Source: Flavobacteriaceae bacterium (lineage in GTDB: Bacteria > Bacteroidota > Bacteroidia > Flavobacteriales > Flavobacteriaceae). Taken from it: 57,146 nucleotides of DNA. Below, one piece after another: positions 25,323-33,904 of the stretch (position 1 is its first letter; the number at the start of each line of letters is the position of its first letter). The stretch is from contig WFXA01000237.1 in the NCBI GenBank assembly GCA_015490835.1, positions 1 to 57,146 of the forward strand. The letters are read 5' to 3'. The notes under the pieces are model-generated. The model saw only the letters and a program-made list of their open reading frames with translations, ran no database searches and had not been told where the DNA came from. The translations under genes were made by a program, and so were the position numbers.

Positions 25323-25682
25323 TTATTCTTTTCTTTCAAATACTTTCTTTCCACTATCATCAATGTATTGGTATAATCCTCGTGGCGCACCTCTGTAAAT
25401 AATGATGTAGCTTCCGTCATCTTGAAGATGGGTTAGGTATTTTTTATTTTCAGAAAGGTACGAAAATGAGACCCGAAAAACATTTACCGATGTTTTTAAG
25501 TTTTTATTGTTGTTCTGAAAAGTTGAATCAACTCCTCTAATGGTAAATAAATTACTAAAAACAGAGCGTATTTTATTTTTGTCATCTGTTTTTATAGCAG
25601 TTTCTTGAGCATATTTAAGCCCTACATAACTTCCGTTATCTACCATTATAACACAAATGGCTCTTGGGTCATTTTTATTTAT
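25323..25682 (-). pseudogene. C-terminal remnant of a third alkaline-phosphatase-fold (sulfatase-like) gene
   Basis: The frame encodes only the last roughly 120 residues of the protein type at 26907-28385. Homology begins exactly at the stop codon of the glycosyltransferase gene (INKNDPRAI versus INKTDPNAI in the intact copy). The metal-binding ADHG is VDNG here, losing the His. The last 145 bp of the gene are nearly identical to the intact copy (about 5 differences by eye), while the part before is clearly more diverged. The membrane domain and most of the catalytic domain are gone; a 107-residue ORF from 25646 remains but cannot be catalytically complete. Confidence 0.85.
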
Positions 25683-26776
25683 ATAATGCTTTTGTAAACA
25701 GCAAGAGTTTTATCTGCAAACATATTGGTTGTGAAAAAGTCTATAAATTTTTTATAGGAGCGAGTTTTAAATTTTTCTTGTAGCTGCTTGTCGTTAAGAA
25801 GTGTAACCAAATTTTTTGCAAGACATTTGGCATCTGCAACATTACAAATAAATCCGTTTTCACCATTATTGATTACTTCGGGAAGAACGCCCACATTTGT
25901 AGAAACCACCGGAACTTTATAACAAAAAGCTTCTAAAACTGAGGTGGGTCCGCCTTCTCTTTCTGATGTAAGGATAAAAGCATCAAACTGCGGTAAAAAC
26001 ATCGAAGCATTTTCAACAAATCCAGTAAAGGTTAAGTATTGCTCAATGTTTAATAATTTTGCCTTTTCTTTTAATTCTTCTGTAAGCGACGTAAAAGAGC
26101 CTATCTGAACAACGTGTAGATTTTTAAAATTTAGTGTGTTTACTACAATAGAAATTGTTTTTAATAGGGTAAATAAATCTTTTGCATTGGTATGATTGGC
26201 AATATTACCTACTATAAAAACATCATCAGGAAGGTTATATTTTTTTGTTATGTTTTCCACATCGGCAACATGTAAACGCTTCACGGCATCGTAAATGACA
26301 ACTAATTTATGAACATTTTTTTTCTTTATAACCAGTTCTTTCATCTGGTTTTTCACTTGGTTTGACACACAAATAATTTTATTTATTCCTTTATAATTAT
26401 ATTTAAACTTGCTTAACCAGCTCATAGATCTTCCCATTCCTTTTTTTGAAAAAACAGTAGGTGTTTTGAAACGGTGTAGCAAATCTGAAATTGTATAAAC
26501 GGTTAACGAATCGCTTGTATGTAAATGAATGATATCAGGTTTTTCTTCTAAAATAATGGTTTTTAGGTAATTGTAGTTTTTTAATTTATTCAACTTAATA
26601 TCTCTACAGACAATAAAAGGAATATTATTGACAGAACAATAATTGTGTAAAGGAGTGTTTCCTACACCAAAAACAACATTGTTAATGCCTTTTTTACTAA
26701 TTTCTCTGACTAATTCTGCTAATTGCTGTTCATTTCCACCCCAACTTCTCGCACCGGAAACATGTAAAACCTTCAT
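25679..26776 (-). CDS. GT4 (GT-B fold) glycosyltransferase
   Basis: A 365-residue glycosyltransferase. The N-terminal GT-B domain starts VLHVSGARSWGGNEQQLAEL, the middle has PDIIHLHTSDS, and the C-terminal donor-binding domain has EREGGPTSVLEAFCYKVPVVSTNVG (the EX7E pattern of family 4). The stop codon lies on the boundary of the truncated sulfatase-like gene, suggesting recombination placed it there. The 130-bp gap upstream is AT-rich and has an A-run at 26894-26906; no clear promoter picked. Confidence 0.92.
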   Translation of the reverse strand: MKVLHVSGARSWGGNEQQLAELVREISKKGINNVVFGVGNTPLHNYCSVNNIPFIVCRDIKLNKLKNYNYLKTIILEEKPDIIHLHTSDSLTVYTISDLLHRFKTPTVFSKKGMGRSMSWLSKFKYNYKGINKIICVSNQVKNQMKELVIKKKNVHKLVVIYDAVKRLHVADVENITKKYNLPDDVFIVGNIANHTNAKDLFTLLKTISIVVNTLNFKNLHVVQIGSFTSLTEELKEKAKLLNIEQYLTFTGFVENASMFLPQFDAFILTSEREGGPTSVLEAFCYKVPVVSTNVGVLPEVINNGENGFICNVADAKCLAKNLVTLLNDKQLQEKFKTRSYKKFIDFFTTNMFADKTLAVYKSII

Positions 26777-26906
26777 TTTTTTTATTTTTTACAAATATAG
26801 ACAAAGTAAGCATCTTTATTTTCGTGACTTTTACCAAAAATAACATAATTAAGTAAATAGTTAGAAGCATAACAGCTATTTGTATGAGATAACTAAAAAA
26901 AAAAAA

Positions 26907-28385
26907 TTATTTTACTTTATTAAATACTACATTTCCACTATCATCAATGTATTGGTATATTCCTCGTGGCGCACCTCTGTAAATAATGATGTAGCTTCCG
27001 TCATCTTGAAGGTGGGTTAGGTATTTTTTATTTTCGGAAAGGTACGAAAATAAGACCCGAAAAACATTAACCGATGTTTTTAGATTTTTGTTGTATTCTT
27101 GAAAAGTTGTATCGACTCCTTTAATAGCAAACAGGTTGCTAAAAATACTGTATATTTTATCTCTGTTTTGCGTTTTTGTTTGTGCTTCTTTTGTAGAAGC
27201 CATTCCAATATATCCTCCATGGTCTGCCATAATAATTACAATAGCATTGGGGTCGGTTTTATTTATAGTTGAAATAATTTCGGTAAGTCTTTGATTAGAT
27301 GTTTGTAGTTTTTTTAACCAAATTTCTTTTTCACCGGCTATTCCTTTCGAATCGGTAAAGGAGTTTGAAATATGGGCAGGTTTTAAAATTTGAATAAAGA
27401 AAAATCTAGGGGCATTTTCACTTTTGTTAAACACCTTTTTAAAATCTTTAACAACATCTCTTTTATAATTTGTTCCTTTAGAAATAATAGGAATATCTTT
27501 TACAGAAAAATTGGCGTAATCGTAACCTATTTTCGGAAAATTCATTAAAAAGTAAGGAGACTCGGTTAAGAAATAGGTTTTATAACCATTGTTTTTAAAA
27601 ACACTCAAGGTTGTATTGTTTGAAATGATGACGCTTCTCCCGTCCATACCTTCTTCATCACTCATAGCTTTGTTGTAGTAATGATGCTTCATCATAAAAA
27701 CAGAACTATTTGAAGGTAGGGTTGAAGCATAATTGCTTCTAAAGTCGGGATAGAAGGTAAATTTATTTTGCTTCAAAAAGTTTTCAAATTTGCTATTGTT
27801 AATCTTATAATACCCTTTTATTAGCTCAGAAGTATTTACATATCCGTCCGGTTGAATAAAATATACATTGGGCTTTTTCTTAAATTGTACTGAAGCAATA
27901 TCGTCGGGTTGTTTTTTCCATTCTTTAGAAAAAGATTGTTGTTTAATTAGAGTAGGGATTAATGTAAAGAGCCCTAAAAATGCCAAAATAAATTGAAAAA
28001 TTACAATTTTTGAACTGTGTTTATAAAAAAGCAAAGCAATAATTATTGCTATACTACCTGTGAGTACAATATACCAAATTGAAATTCCTGCATAAATACA
28101 AACTAATAGTAAGGTTAAAAACACCCATACATTTAAAAATGGGAAAAGGTATTTTTTAAATTTTTTTAGAAATAAAAGATTAAAAAATACCGAAGCAATC
28201 CAAAAACCGGCAATAGGAATCAACAAAAAAACGGAAGCAAAAAACAATAAATGCTTATATGATTTTACCAATGCATAATTGTTTGAATAATAAAAAAACA
28301 CCGGATACAAACCGGCTGCTAAACCGTAAAAAACCGGTTTTAGTTTACCCGAAAGTAATTTGTTTATGCTACTGGTAAAACTCAT
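26907..28385 (-). CDS. membrane-anchored alkaline-phosphatase-fold (sulfatase/LtaS-like) protein, copy A
   Basis: A 492-residue protein with about 5 N-terminal membrane helices (1-150) and a C-terminal catalytic domain outside the membrane. Metal/nucleophile features: QPDGY (about residue 177), a Ser/Thr-rich STLPSNSS nucleophile region, KPAHIS, and the ADHGG metal site (about 387). The layout resembles phosphoethanolamine or phosphoglycerol transferases (EptA, OpgB, LtaS) of surface glycans, but the membrane part and overall sequence are distinct. It overlaps copy B by 4 bp and lies in a glycan cluster, so it may decorate a surface polysaccharide. Substrate unknown. Confidence 0.85.
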   Translation of the reverse strand: MSFTSSINKLLSGKLKPVFYGLAAGLYPVFFYYSNNYALVKSYKHLLFFASVFLLIPIAGFWIASVFFNLLFLKKFKKYLFPFLNVWVFLTLLLVCIYAGISIWYIVLTGSIAIIIALLFYKHSSKIVIFQFILAFLGLFTLIPTLIKQQSFSKEWKKQPDDIASVQFKKKPNVYFIQPDGYVNTSELIKGYYKINNSKFENFLKQNKFTFYPDFRSNYASTLPSNSSVFMMKHHYYNKAMSDEEGMDGRSVIISNNTTLSVFKNNGYKTYFLTESPYFLMNFPKIGYDYANFSVKDIPIISKGTNYKRDVVKDFKKVFNKSENAPRFFFIQILKPAHISNSFTDSKGIAGEKEIWLKKLQTSNQRLTEIISTINKTDPNAIVIIMADHGGYIGMASTKEAQTKTQNRDKIYSIFSNLFAIKGVDTTFQEYNKNLKTSVNVFRVLFSYLSENKKYLTHLQDDGSYIIIYRGAPRGIYQYIDDSGNVVFNKVK

Positions 28386-29857
28386 TTTATTTTTTTAAAA
28401 ATAACTTCTTTCTTATCATCAATTACCCGATTAATTTTTTTTGAAAAATACCCATCAATAAGTAAGTTGTAACTCGAATTATCTTCAACAGATGGTAACA
28501 AAGTCTCGTCCTTACTTAACACCGAAAATAAGATCTTAAAAACATTTACATTAGAAGTTAGATTTCTGTCTTGATTAGCATTTAGATAACCGTTCCATTT
28601 AATGGCAGCCAGATTCCCGAAAATAGATTTTATTTTACTTTTGTTTTTGGTCTGAAACATTTCGTTATAACTTTCCATTCCTACCCAGCCACCGTGGTCT
28701 GCCAGAACTATAACAATGGCATTCGGATCGTTTTCAGAAATAAAAGTGAGTATGTTTTTTAACCATAGATTCACCTCTTCAATTTTGGCGAGGTATTCTT
28801 CTCGTTCGCGCTCTTTTCGGTTATTCCTATCACCCGTAAAATGAACGTGGTGAGGTAGTAATTTTTCGATAAAAAAGAATCTGGGCTTAGTTGTTCTCTC
28901 TTTAAATGCTTTTTTAAAATCCATAAAAACATCGGTTCTGTTTTCTCCGCCTCTGCTAAAATAAGGAAGGTCTTTTATATCAATATTTGTATAATCGTAC
29001 CGTTGTTTGCAACGATTTTGTTGAAAATAATCATCCTGAACAATCATGTAGGTTTTGTATCCGTTATTTTTAAAAGTGGAAAGTACCGGATTGTTTCCGC
29101 AAATAACCTCACGTGCACGAGGCATTTCTAAATCGGGAAATGTCATATTAAAAAACAAATGTTGCTTCATTAAAAACATCGAAGCGTTAGAGGGTAAACT
29201 TGCCGGATAATTACTTCTAAAATCGGGATATAATGTAAAATTTTGCGCTTCCAACCAGTTGTAAAAATTGTTTTTATATCGATATAAAGAATCTTCCATA
29301 ACCGATTTTGAAACATAGCCGTCCGGTTGTATCATATACACATTGGGTGTGTTTTTAAAGGTAATGGCTTTAACCTTATTGAATGTTTTAATTTGCTTAT
29401 CTGCTTTTAAATTGTCTGTTATTTTTATTCCTAATTTAAATAAAGGGAGTACACTAATAATTAAAACTAACAACAGAATTTTTTTATACGTGTGCGAAAG
29501 TTTAAAAGAGAGCAAACCACTTAGTAATAAAACAACAGTTAAAAACTTTTTCTTTATTAATAGTGTGGAAGCATAAGAAGCAAAAAAAGCCGTAAGAAAG
29601 ACGATAAGGATAAATAAGAGTTGGTTTTTATGTTTTTTTAGAAGTGGAATTTTTTTTGAAAAAAGATAAAACAAAAGAAAAATTACTATCGGAATACCTA
29701 TATAAAAAGCGGCAAAAAACAAAAAATGTTCGGTAGAGTTTAGCGCAAAATAATTATTGGAGGTATAAAACAAAAAGGGGTATAACCCACAAATCAATCC
29801 GATTAAAATAGGATTGGAAAGCGACAAAAAGTTCTTTTTTCCTTCGTTTGCAGGCAT
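28382..29857 (-). CDS. membrane-anchored alkaline-phosphatase-fold (sulfatase/LtaS-like) protein, copy B
   Basis: A 491-residue paralogue of copy A with the same layout: about 5 membrane helices (1-145), QPDGY at about 177, SLPSNASMF in the nucleophile region, KLLPHHVHF (a His pair where copy A has KPAH) and ADHGG at about 386. The two copies share domain positions to within a few residues but are diverged in the membrane part, so the duplication is old. The 4-bp overlap with copy A indicates cotranscription. Upstream of the start lies a 7-bp repeat array. Confidence 0.85.
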   Translation of the reverse strand: MPANEGKKNFLSLSNPILIGLICGLYPFLFYTSNNYFALNSTEHFLFFAAFYIGIPIVIFLLFYLFSKKIPLLKKHKNQLLFILIVFLTAFFASYASTLLIKKKFLTVVLLLSGLLSFKLSHTYKKILLLVLIISVLPLFKLGIKITDNLKADKQIKTFNKVKAITFKNTPNVYMIQPDGYVSKSVMEDSLYRYKNNFYNWLEAQNFTLYPDFRSNYPASLPSNASMFLMKQHLFFNMTFPDLEMPRAREVICGNNPVLSTFKNNGYKTYMIVQDDYFQQNRCKQRYDYTNIDIKDLPYFSRGGENRTDVFMDFKKAFKERTTKPRFFFIEKLLPHHVHFTGDRNNRKEREREEYLAKIEEVNLWLKNILTFISENDPNAIVIVLADHGGWVGMESYNEMFQTKNKSKIKSIFGNLAAIKWNGYLNANQDRNLTSNVNVFKILFSVLSKDETLLPSVEDNSSYNLLIDGYFSKKINRVIDDKKEVIFKKIK

Positions 29858-29944
29858 AGCGATATTCCTTTGCGTTTTATGTGTTTCAAAGCTACTATAA
29901 TTTTAGGAAAAAAAGATGCCGGATGGTGGGATTTATGTTTGTAT

Positions 29945-30042
29945 CAGTTTTCAGTTGGCAGTTTTCAGTTGGCAGTTTTCAGTTGGCAGTTTTCAGTTGG
30001 CAGTTTTCAGTTGGCAGTATTCAGTAGGCAATATTCAGTTTC
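29945..30042 (+). repeat. 7-bp periodic repeat array (CAGTNNN), locus 2
   Basis: Fourteen consecutive heptads, mostly alternating CAGTTTT and CAGTTGG, the last four degenerating (CAGTATT, CAGTAGG, CAATATT, CAGTTTC). It is followed by an ACTCATCAACTCACC-type tract (30043-30065). The array lies between the start of the copy B gene and the stop of the TolB-like gene, both on the minus strand. Confidence 0.9.
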
Positions 30043-30073
30043 ACTCATCAACTCACCAACTCACCAATAAAAA

Positions 30074-31183
30074 TCACTCTACCCATTCGGTGATAAAAAG
30101 GTTGGTGTCATGTCCGCCTCCATTGTTTCGGTTGGATGAAAAAATTAAATATTTACCATCATTCGAAAAAACGGGAAAAGCATCAAATGTTTCACTATGC
30201 GTAACGCGTTCAAGGTTTTTTCCATCAATATCAATCATATACAAATTAAATGGGAATCCTCTTTCTGCTTCAAAATTTGAAGAAAATAACACACGTTTTC
30301 CGTCGGGTAAGAAAAACGGACTCCAATTGGCATTGCCCAAATGGGTTATTTGTTTTAAGTCGCTACCGTCGGCGTTACAAATAAATAATTCCATGTTGGT
30401 GGGTTCTACCAGTCCTTCGGCAAGTAAATCTTTGTATTTTTTAATTTCTTCTTTTGTTTTGGGACGTGACGATCTAAAAATTAGTTTCGTTCCGTCCGGA
30501 GAGAAAAAGGCACCTCCGTCGTATCCCAGCTCGTTGGTAATTTGTTTTACATCACTTCCGTCTATATTCATGGTATATAATTCCAGGTCTCCGCTTCGGG
30601 TGGAGGTAAAGACAATTTTATCACCTTTTGGCGAAACGGTTGCTTCGGCATCATATCCGGGTTCGTTGGTAAGTTGTGCTGTGATATTTCCTTCCAAATC
30701 AGCTACAAAAATATCGAAACTATCATATACGGGCCATACATACCTGCCTTCTTTTCGAAGCGGAACTTCGGGACAATTTTCATCTACCAAATGAGTAGAG
30801 GCATAAACAAAATGTTTGTTGTCCGGTAAAAAATAGGCGCAAGTGGTACGACCTTTTCCGGTGCTAATCATTGGCGGTTTATTGTCTTTAAAAGTATCGG
30901 TGGCATTCATTAAAAACATTTGGTCGCAATTTACGCCCCAGGCTTTATTATTGGATTGAAAAACCAGTTGTTTATCATCAAAACTCCAGTAGGCTTCAGC
31001 ATTATCACCGCCAAAAGTAACTTGACGCATATTTTTAAAATGTTTTTCCTCGGGAAAAATTAGCGGATTTTTGGTATGGGTTGTAATTTCTTTATCGGTT
31101 GATCCGGCTTCTTTCTTTTGCGAAGTTTCTTCTTTGCAAGAAATTAAATTTATAAATAAAAATAAAAATAGGAAATATCTCAT
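30074..31183 (-). CDS. TolB-like WD40/PD40 beta-propeller lipoprotein
   Basis: A 369-residue lipoprotein from the ATG at 31183 (lipobox NLISC, lipid Cys16). The body is made of PD40-type propeller repeats: SPKGDKIVFTS, SPDGTKLIFRS, LPDGKRVLFSS, SNDGKYLIFSS. Such TolB-like proteins are periplasmic or surface-attached and often bind partners or glycans. The frame is open to 31204, but the chosen start gives a clean signal and a -7 element lies just before. It sits between a glycan cluster and an M28 peptidase divergently transcribed. Confidence 0.9.
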   Translation of the reverse strand: MRYFLFLFLFINLISCKEETSQKKEAGSTDKEITTHTKNPLIFPEEKHFKNMRQVTFGGDNAEAYWSFDDKQLVFQSNNKAWGVNCDQMFLMNATDTFKDNKPPMISTGKGRTTCAYFLPDNKHFVYASTHLVDENCPEVPLRKEGRYVWPVYDSFDIFVADLEGNITAQLTNEPGYDAEATVSPKGDKIVFTSTRSGDLELYTMNIDGSDVKQITNELGYDGGAFFSPDGTKLIFRSSRPKTKEEIKKYKDLLAEGLVEPTNMELFICNADGSDLKQITHLGNANWSPFFLPDGKRVLFSSNFEAERGFPFNLYMIDIDGKNLERVTHSETFDAFPVFSNDGKYLIFSSNRNNGGGHDTNLFITEWVE

Positions 31184-31201
31184 GATTAATGTAATTTTGC
31201 G

Positions 31202-31209
31202 CAAAAATA
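31202..31209 (-). promoter_or_regulatory. -7 element (TATTTTTG) before TolB-like gene
   Basis: A TAnnTTTG match on the minus strand ending 18 bp before ATG 31183. It rules out the longer start at 31204. Confidence 0.5.
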
Positions 31210-31278
31210 ACGAAACAATAACGATTAAAAAACCTTTGATTTATTGAATAAATAACGAATTTTAAAAAAAAAATAACG

Positions 31279-32508
31279 ATGAAAGCATTTCCACTACTAT
31301 TCGCACTTATCTTGTTAATTTCCTGTAAAACCGAAACTCCGGTTAAAACCGTAACGATGAAAGATGATGTCTATTTTTTATCAGATGACAAACTGCAAGG
31401 AAGAGAAACAGGCACTCCATCCGAAAGAGAAGCAGCCAATTATATTGCCAAACGCTATAAAGAATTGGGATTGCAACCTGCCGGAACCAAAGAATATTTA
31501 CAACCTTTTACCTTTAAACCAAAAACAAATCCGCACGGAAAAGCACAATTTGTAGAAACCCAACAAGATAGTACCATTACCGGTGTAAATGTGGTTGGTT
31601 TTTTAGATAATAAAGCAGAAAATACCATCATTATTGGGGCTCATTTTGACCATTTAGGTTATGGAATAGAAGGTACGCTTCATCGAGGAGAAGATAACGC
31701 CATTCATAATGGAGCCGATGATAACGCCAGTGGTGTGGCAATGATGTTACATCTTGCCGAGAAGTTAAAAGGAAAAAATAAACACAATAACTACTTGTTT
31801 ATTTCTTTCTCCGGTGAAGAAATGGGGCTTTTAGGCTCTAATTATTTTGCTAAAAACGCTACTATAGACCTTGATAAAGTAAATTATATGCTAAATATGG
31901 ATATGGTAGGAAGGCTAAAACAAGACAGTACGCTTGCCGTTTACGGTGTAGGAACTTCTCCAATGTTTAGTCAAGTGGTAAGTGCCAATAACAAAGACTT
32001 TAAGATTATTAAAAAAGAATCCGGTGTAGGTCCCAGCGACCATACTTCATTCTACTTGGCTGATGTTCCGGTATTGCATTTTTTTACAGGACAACATGAA
32101 GATTATCACAAACCTACAGATGATGCTGATAAATTAAATTATGAAGGAATGGAAAAAGTAGCCAACTATATTTTGGCAATCATTACAGATCTGGATGATA
32201 ACGGGAAAATGGCTTTTAGAAAAACAAAAAACGAAAGTGAAAATAACCCAAAATTTAAAGTAACCTTGGGTGTTGTACCGGATTATATGTATGATAAAGC
32301 CGGAATGAAAATAGACGGTGTTACCGATGGAAAACCCGCTCAAGTAGCCGGAATGAAAAAAGGGGATATTGTGATGAAAGTAGGCGATCTGGAAATCGTA
32401 GATATGATGAGTTATATGAAAGCACTCTCCAATTTTGAAAAAGGACAAAAAACAAAAGTTGTGGTTATTCGAGATGGCAAAGAAGTTACTCTGGATGTAG
32501 TCTGGTAA
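31279..32508 (+). CDS. M28 zinc peptidase with C-terminal PDZ domain, lipoprotein
   Basis: A 409-residue lipoprotein (signal ending LISC, Cys16). The M28 catalytic domain has the Zn-site residues in GAHFDHLG, GADDNASG, SGEEMGLLG, NMDMVG and GQHEDYHKPTDD. A PDZ domain occupies about 320-405 (DGKPAQVAGMKKGDIV). Such enzymes are aminopeptidases at the cell surface or in the periplasm. Divergent from the TolB-like gene; a strong terminator follows. All zinc ligands seem to be present. Confidence 0.95.
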   Translation: MKAFPLLFALILLISCKTETPVKTVTMKDDVYFLSDDKLQGRETGTPSEREAANYIAKRYKELGLQPAGTKEYLQPFTFKPKTNPHGKAQFVETQQDSTITGVNVVGFLDNKAENTIIIGAHFDHLGYGIEGTLHRGEDNAIHNGADDNASGVAMMLHLAEKLKGKNKHNNYLFISFSGEEMGLLGSNYFAKNATIDLDKVNYMLNMDMVGRLKQDSTLAVYGVGTSPMFSQVVSANNKDFKIIKKESGVGPSDHTSFYLADVPVLHFFTGQHEDYHKPTDDADKLNYEGMEKVANYILAIITDLDDNGKMAFRKTKNESENNPKFKVTLGVVPDYMYDKAGMKIDGVTDGKPAQVAGMKKGDIVMKVGDLEIVDMMSYMKALSNFEKGQKTKVVVIRDGKEVTLDVVW

Positions 32509-32532
32509 GATAAAATACGTATTACGATTTTA

Positions 32533-32564
32533 AGCCGAAGGATATTACGTTCTTCGGCTTTTTT
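32533..32564 (+). terminator. Rho-independent terminator of M28 peptidase gene
   Basis: An 8-bp perfect stem (AGCCGAAG 32533-32540 with CTTCGGCT 32552-32559) followed by a T-run. Confidence 0.9.
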
Positions 32565-32592
32565 ATTTCTTCTTCCTAATATAAATAATTAG

Positions 32593-32600
32593 TAAGTTTG
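32593..32600 (+). promoter_or_regulatory. -7 element (TAAGTTTG) before flippase
   Basis: A TAnnTTTG match 18 bp before the TTG at 32619. Its position fits use of that TTG start. Confidence 0.5.
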
Positions 32601-32618
32601 TGAACTAATAAAATTTTT

Positions 32619-33902
32619 TTGAAACTACATAGATTTATTAAAAATAACCTGTTGTTAAAAATGACCTCTCTAAATTCGGGAGTTATTTTAGTTAGGCTTT
32701 TTATTGGATTTTTTATTCAACGCGAATTAACCCAGTTGTTACCAAGCGGTGACTATGCCAAGGTAGGTTCTTTACGAAATTTGATGCAAATACTTACATC
32801 AATTACTTCGTTAGGCATTTTTAACGGGATAGTAAAATATGTTTCCGAACATAAAGAGGATAAACAACAATTACAAAAGTTATTTTCAACAGCCTTTGTT
32901 TTTACACTTTTTGCCAGTCTTACCACATTTTTTGTGCTGTTCTTTTTTTCGGATGCGATTAGTGATTTTTTCTTCTTTTCAAAAGAGTATGCTTTTATCA
33001 TAAAAATTATTGCTGTAATGGCTCCTTTTATAGCCGTTCAACGGGTGTTTAACGGAGTGGTAAATGGTTTGTCTAAGTATAAAAGTTTTTCAAAAATTGA
33101 GTTAACCGCCTATTTGTTTTCAGCCGTACTCACACTTTTTGGGTTATATAAATACAATCTGGAAGGAGTACTAATTGCTATTGCTATTATTCCCTTAGTG
33201 CAAGTGTTGGTTATGTTAGTAATCTTTATAAAAGTGTTACGGGAATATGTACAGTTTTCTAAATTAAAATTTGCAACACCGCTTGCAAAAAGTTTATTGG
33301 CTTTTTCGTTAATGTCTTTTGTTTCAACTATTTTATTAAATTTTTTAGAAACCGATATTAGAGGAATGATAGCCGATAAAATAGGAAATTCCGATGCGGA
33401 TATATGGACGGCAATAACCATTCTATCAAAAAATTATATGGTTTTTTCCGGTGCTATTTTTACCCTTTATGTGATTCCAAAATTCAGTACTATTTATTCA
33501 AAAAAAGAATTTGTAAGGGAGGTAAAAAACATCTATAAAACTCTTTTGCCATTATTTGCAATTGGAATGTTGTTAATTTACTTTTTCAGACAATTATTTA
33601 TCAATTATATTTTTGTTGATTACCAAGGAATGAATCCGTTGTTTAAATGGCAACTATCCGGAGATTTTATTCGGTTGGTAGCCTTGGTGTTGGCACATCA
33701 ATTTTTTGCTAAAAAAATGGTGAGAAACTTTATTTTTACAGAGATTCTTTCACTTACTTTGTTTTATTTATTTGCTAATTATTTAAGCGGGATTTATGGT
33801 GTAGAAGGCGTAGTAATGGCACATTTTTTTAGATATATTATTTACTTACTTGTGGTGGTTTTTTTAGTAAATAGGTATTTTTCAAAATCTGATAAAAATT
33901 AG
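32619..33902 (+). CDS. Wzx-type polysaccharide flippase
   Basis: A 427-residue MATE-like O-antigen translocase with about 12 membrane helices spread over the whole length. Early segments KMTSLNSGVILVRLFIG and LPSGDYAKVGSLRNLMQ match the N-terminal region of Wzx/WzxE-like flippases. It moves lipid-linked sugars across the inner membrane. The start is a TTG at 32619, just after a -7 element. The ATG at 32661 would remove the first 14 residues, which look like those of relatives. Converges on a glycosyltransferase, with stops 2 bp apart. Confidence 0.88.
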   Translation: MKLHRFIKNNLLLKMTSLNSGVILVRLFIGFFIQRELTQLLPSGDYAKVGSLRNLMQILTSITSLGIFNGIVKYVSEHKEDKQQLQKLFSTAFVFTLFASLTTFFVLFFFSDAISDFFFFSKEYAFIIKIIAVMAPFIAVQRVFNGVVNGLSKYKSFSKIELTAYLFSAVLTLFGLYKYNLEGVLIAIAIIPLVQVLVMLVIFIKVLREYVQFSKLKFATPLAKSLLAFSLMSFVSTILLNFLETDIRGMIADKIGNSDADIWTAITILSKNYMVFSGAIFTLYVIPKFSTIYSKKEFVREVKNIYKTLLPLFAIGMLLIYFFRQLFINYIFVDYQGMNPLFKWQLSGDFIRLVALVLAHQFFAKKMVRNFIFTEILSLTLFYLFANYLSGIYGVEGVVMAHFFRYIIYLLVVVFLVNRYFSKSDKN

Positions 33903-33904
33903 CG

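Noticed and set aside
25323-25646. functional 107-residue protein
   Set aside because: It is only the tail of the sulfatase-like family, with the metal-binding His changed and homology extending upstream of its Met.
29916-30794. 292-residue plus-strand ORF
   Set aside because: It begins in the heptad array and runs antisense through the TolB-like gene; the product has no domain, and the opposite frame has clear propeller repeats and a lipobox.
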